This document shows, piece by piece, positions 63,975 to 64,000 of a stretch of DNA of 64,000 nucleotides. Both the position numbers and the translations under genes were made by a program. This stretch comes from Maritalea myrionectae DSM 19524 (lineage in GTDB: Bacteria; Pseudomonadota; Alphaproteobacteria; Rhizobiales; Devosiaceae): NCBI RefSeq assembly GCF_000423365.1, contig NZ_AUHV01000005.1, positions 124,001-188,000 of the forward strand. Direction: 5' to 3'. The notes beneath the pieces are model-generated. The model was not told the origin of the DNA, made no database searches, and worked only from the letters and a program-made list of their open reading frames with translations. How positions within the stretch are numbered: the stretch's first letter is position 1; each line of letters starts with the position of its first letter.

Positions 63975-64000
63975 CAGCGCTGTCCCTTCAGCCTTTCCAC
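63974..64000 (-). CDS. xdhB: C-terminal end of an upstream gene, probably xdhB
   Basis: Only eight codons and a TGA stop (reading ERLKGQR before the stop) lie in the window, in frame to the right edge. They end one base into the xdhC start. Such coupling is usual between xdhB, the molybdenum-binding subunit of xanthine dehydrogenase, and xdhC. The identity rests on position only. Confidence 0.4.
   Translation of the reverse strand: MERLKGQR

Overview
The window reads as chromosomal DNA of an alphaproteobacterium of moderate GC content, possibly marine. The clues are the gene families present: a BioYMN biotin transporter, an mmsA/mmsB valine cluster, an AsnC-type regulator divergent from bkd, a PuuD-type urate oxidase, a DUF3008 protein, and REP-like intergenic palindromes of the CCGGGTCAAGCCCGG kind. 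No genus can be fixed from sequence alone. There are no rRNA or tRNA genes, CRISPR arrays, transposases or phage genes. Only two short AT-richer patches (about 20.6-21.6 kb and 30.5-31.0 kb) look acquired.

Layout. 0-3.5 kb (minus): biotin transporter bioY-bioM-bioN, then a Cys-rich DUF1284 gene and an acyl-CoA synthetase that leaves the window. 3.6-7.2 kb: small or housekeeping-type genes (DUF3008, PRC-barrel, a small membrane protein, a large polytopic membrane protein, a secreted fasciclin protein). 7.2-8.5 kb: LysR regulator and MaoC hydratase. 8.7-18.6 kb (plus): one long operon for valine and isoleucine breakdown (mmsA, isobutyryl-CoA-type dehydrogenase, 3-hydroxyisobutyryl-CoA hydrolase, mmsB, enoyl-CoA hydratase, SDR dehydrogenase, thiolase, etfB, etfA, a second hydratase). 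18.6-21.5 kb: second LysR gene, a small protein, DUF1028, and an AT-rich unknown gene. 21.6-30.4 kb (minus): the leucine operon (TetR regulator, isovaleryl-CoA dehydrogenase, flavodoxin-like protein, methylcrotonyl-CoA carboxylase beta and alpha, HMG-CoA lyase, LD-carboxypeptidase, methylglutaconyl-CoA hydratase). 30.6-34.8 kb: a duplicated-repeat membrane protein, a frameshifted rpiB, a possible 32-residue membrane peptide, a large exported protein and DUF2332. 34.9-43.1 kb (minus): a complete Liv-type ABC transporter interleaved with two AMP-forming ligases, divergent from a hybrid histidine kinase and response regulator (43.3-46.0 kb). 46-47.5 kb: membrane-anchored alpha/beta hydrolase. 47.6-52.2 kb: AsnC/Lrp regulator and bkdA1-bkdA2-bkdB. 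52.3-53.8 kb: soluble chemoreceptor-like protein. 53.9-64 kb: BMP-family ABC transporter, adenine deaminase, and convergent xdhB(end)-xdhC-puuD-guaD.

How the parts fit. The BKD complex makes branched acyl-CoAs. The leucine operon takes isovaleryl-CoA to acetoacetate and acetyl-CoA. The mms operon takes isobutyryl-CoA and 2-methylbutyryl-CoA to propionyl- and acetyl-CoA and carries its own electron-transfer flavoprotein. Biotin uptake at the left edge supplies a cofactor needed by methylcrotonyl-CoA carboxylase. The right end is a purine uptake and degradation unit: adenine to hypoxanthine, guanine to xanthine, then xanthine dehydrogenase and urate oxidation. Absent from the window, and presumably encoded elsewhere, are the E3 dihydrolipoyl dehydrogenase for BKD and ETF:quinone oxidoreductase.
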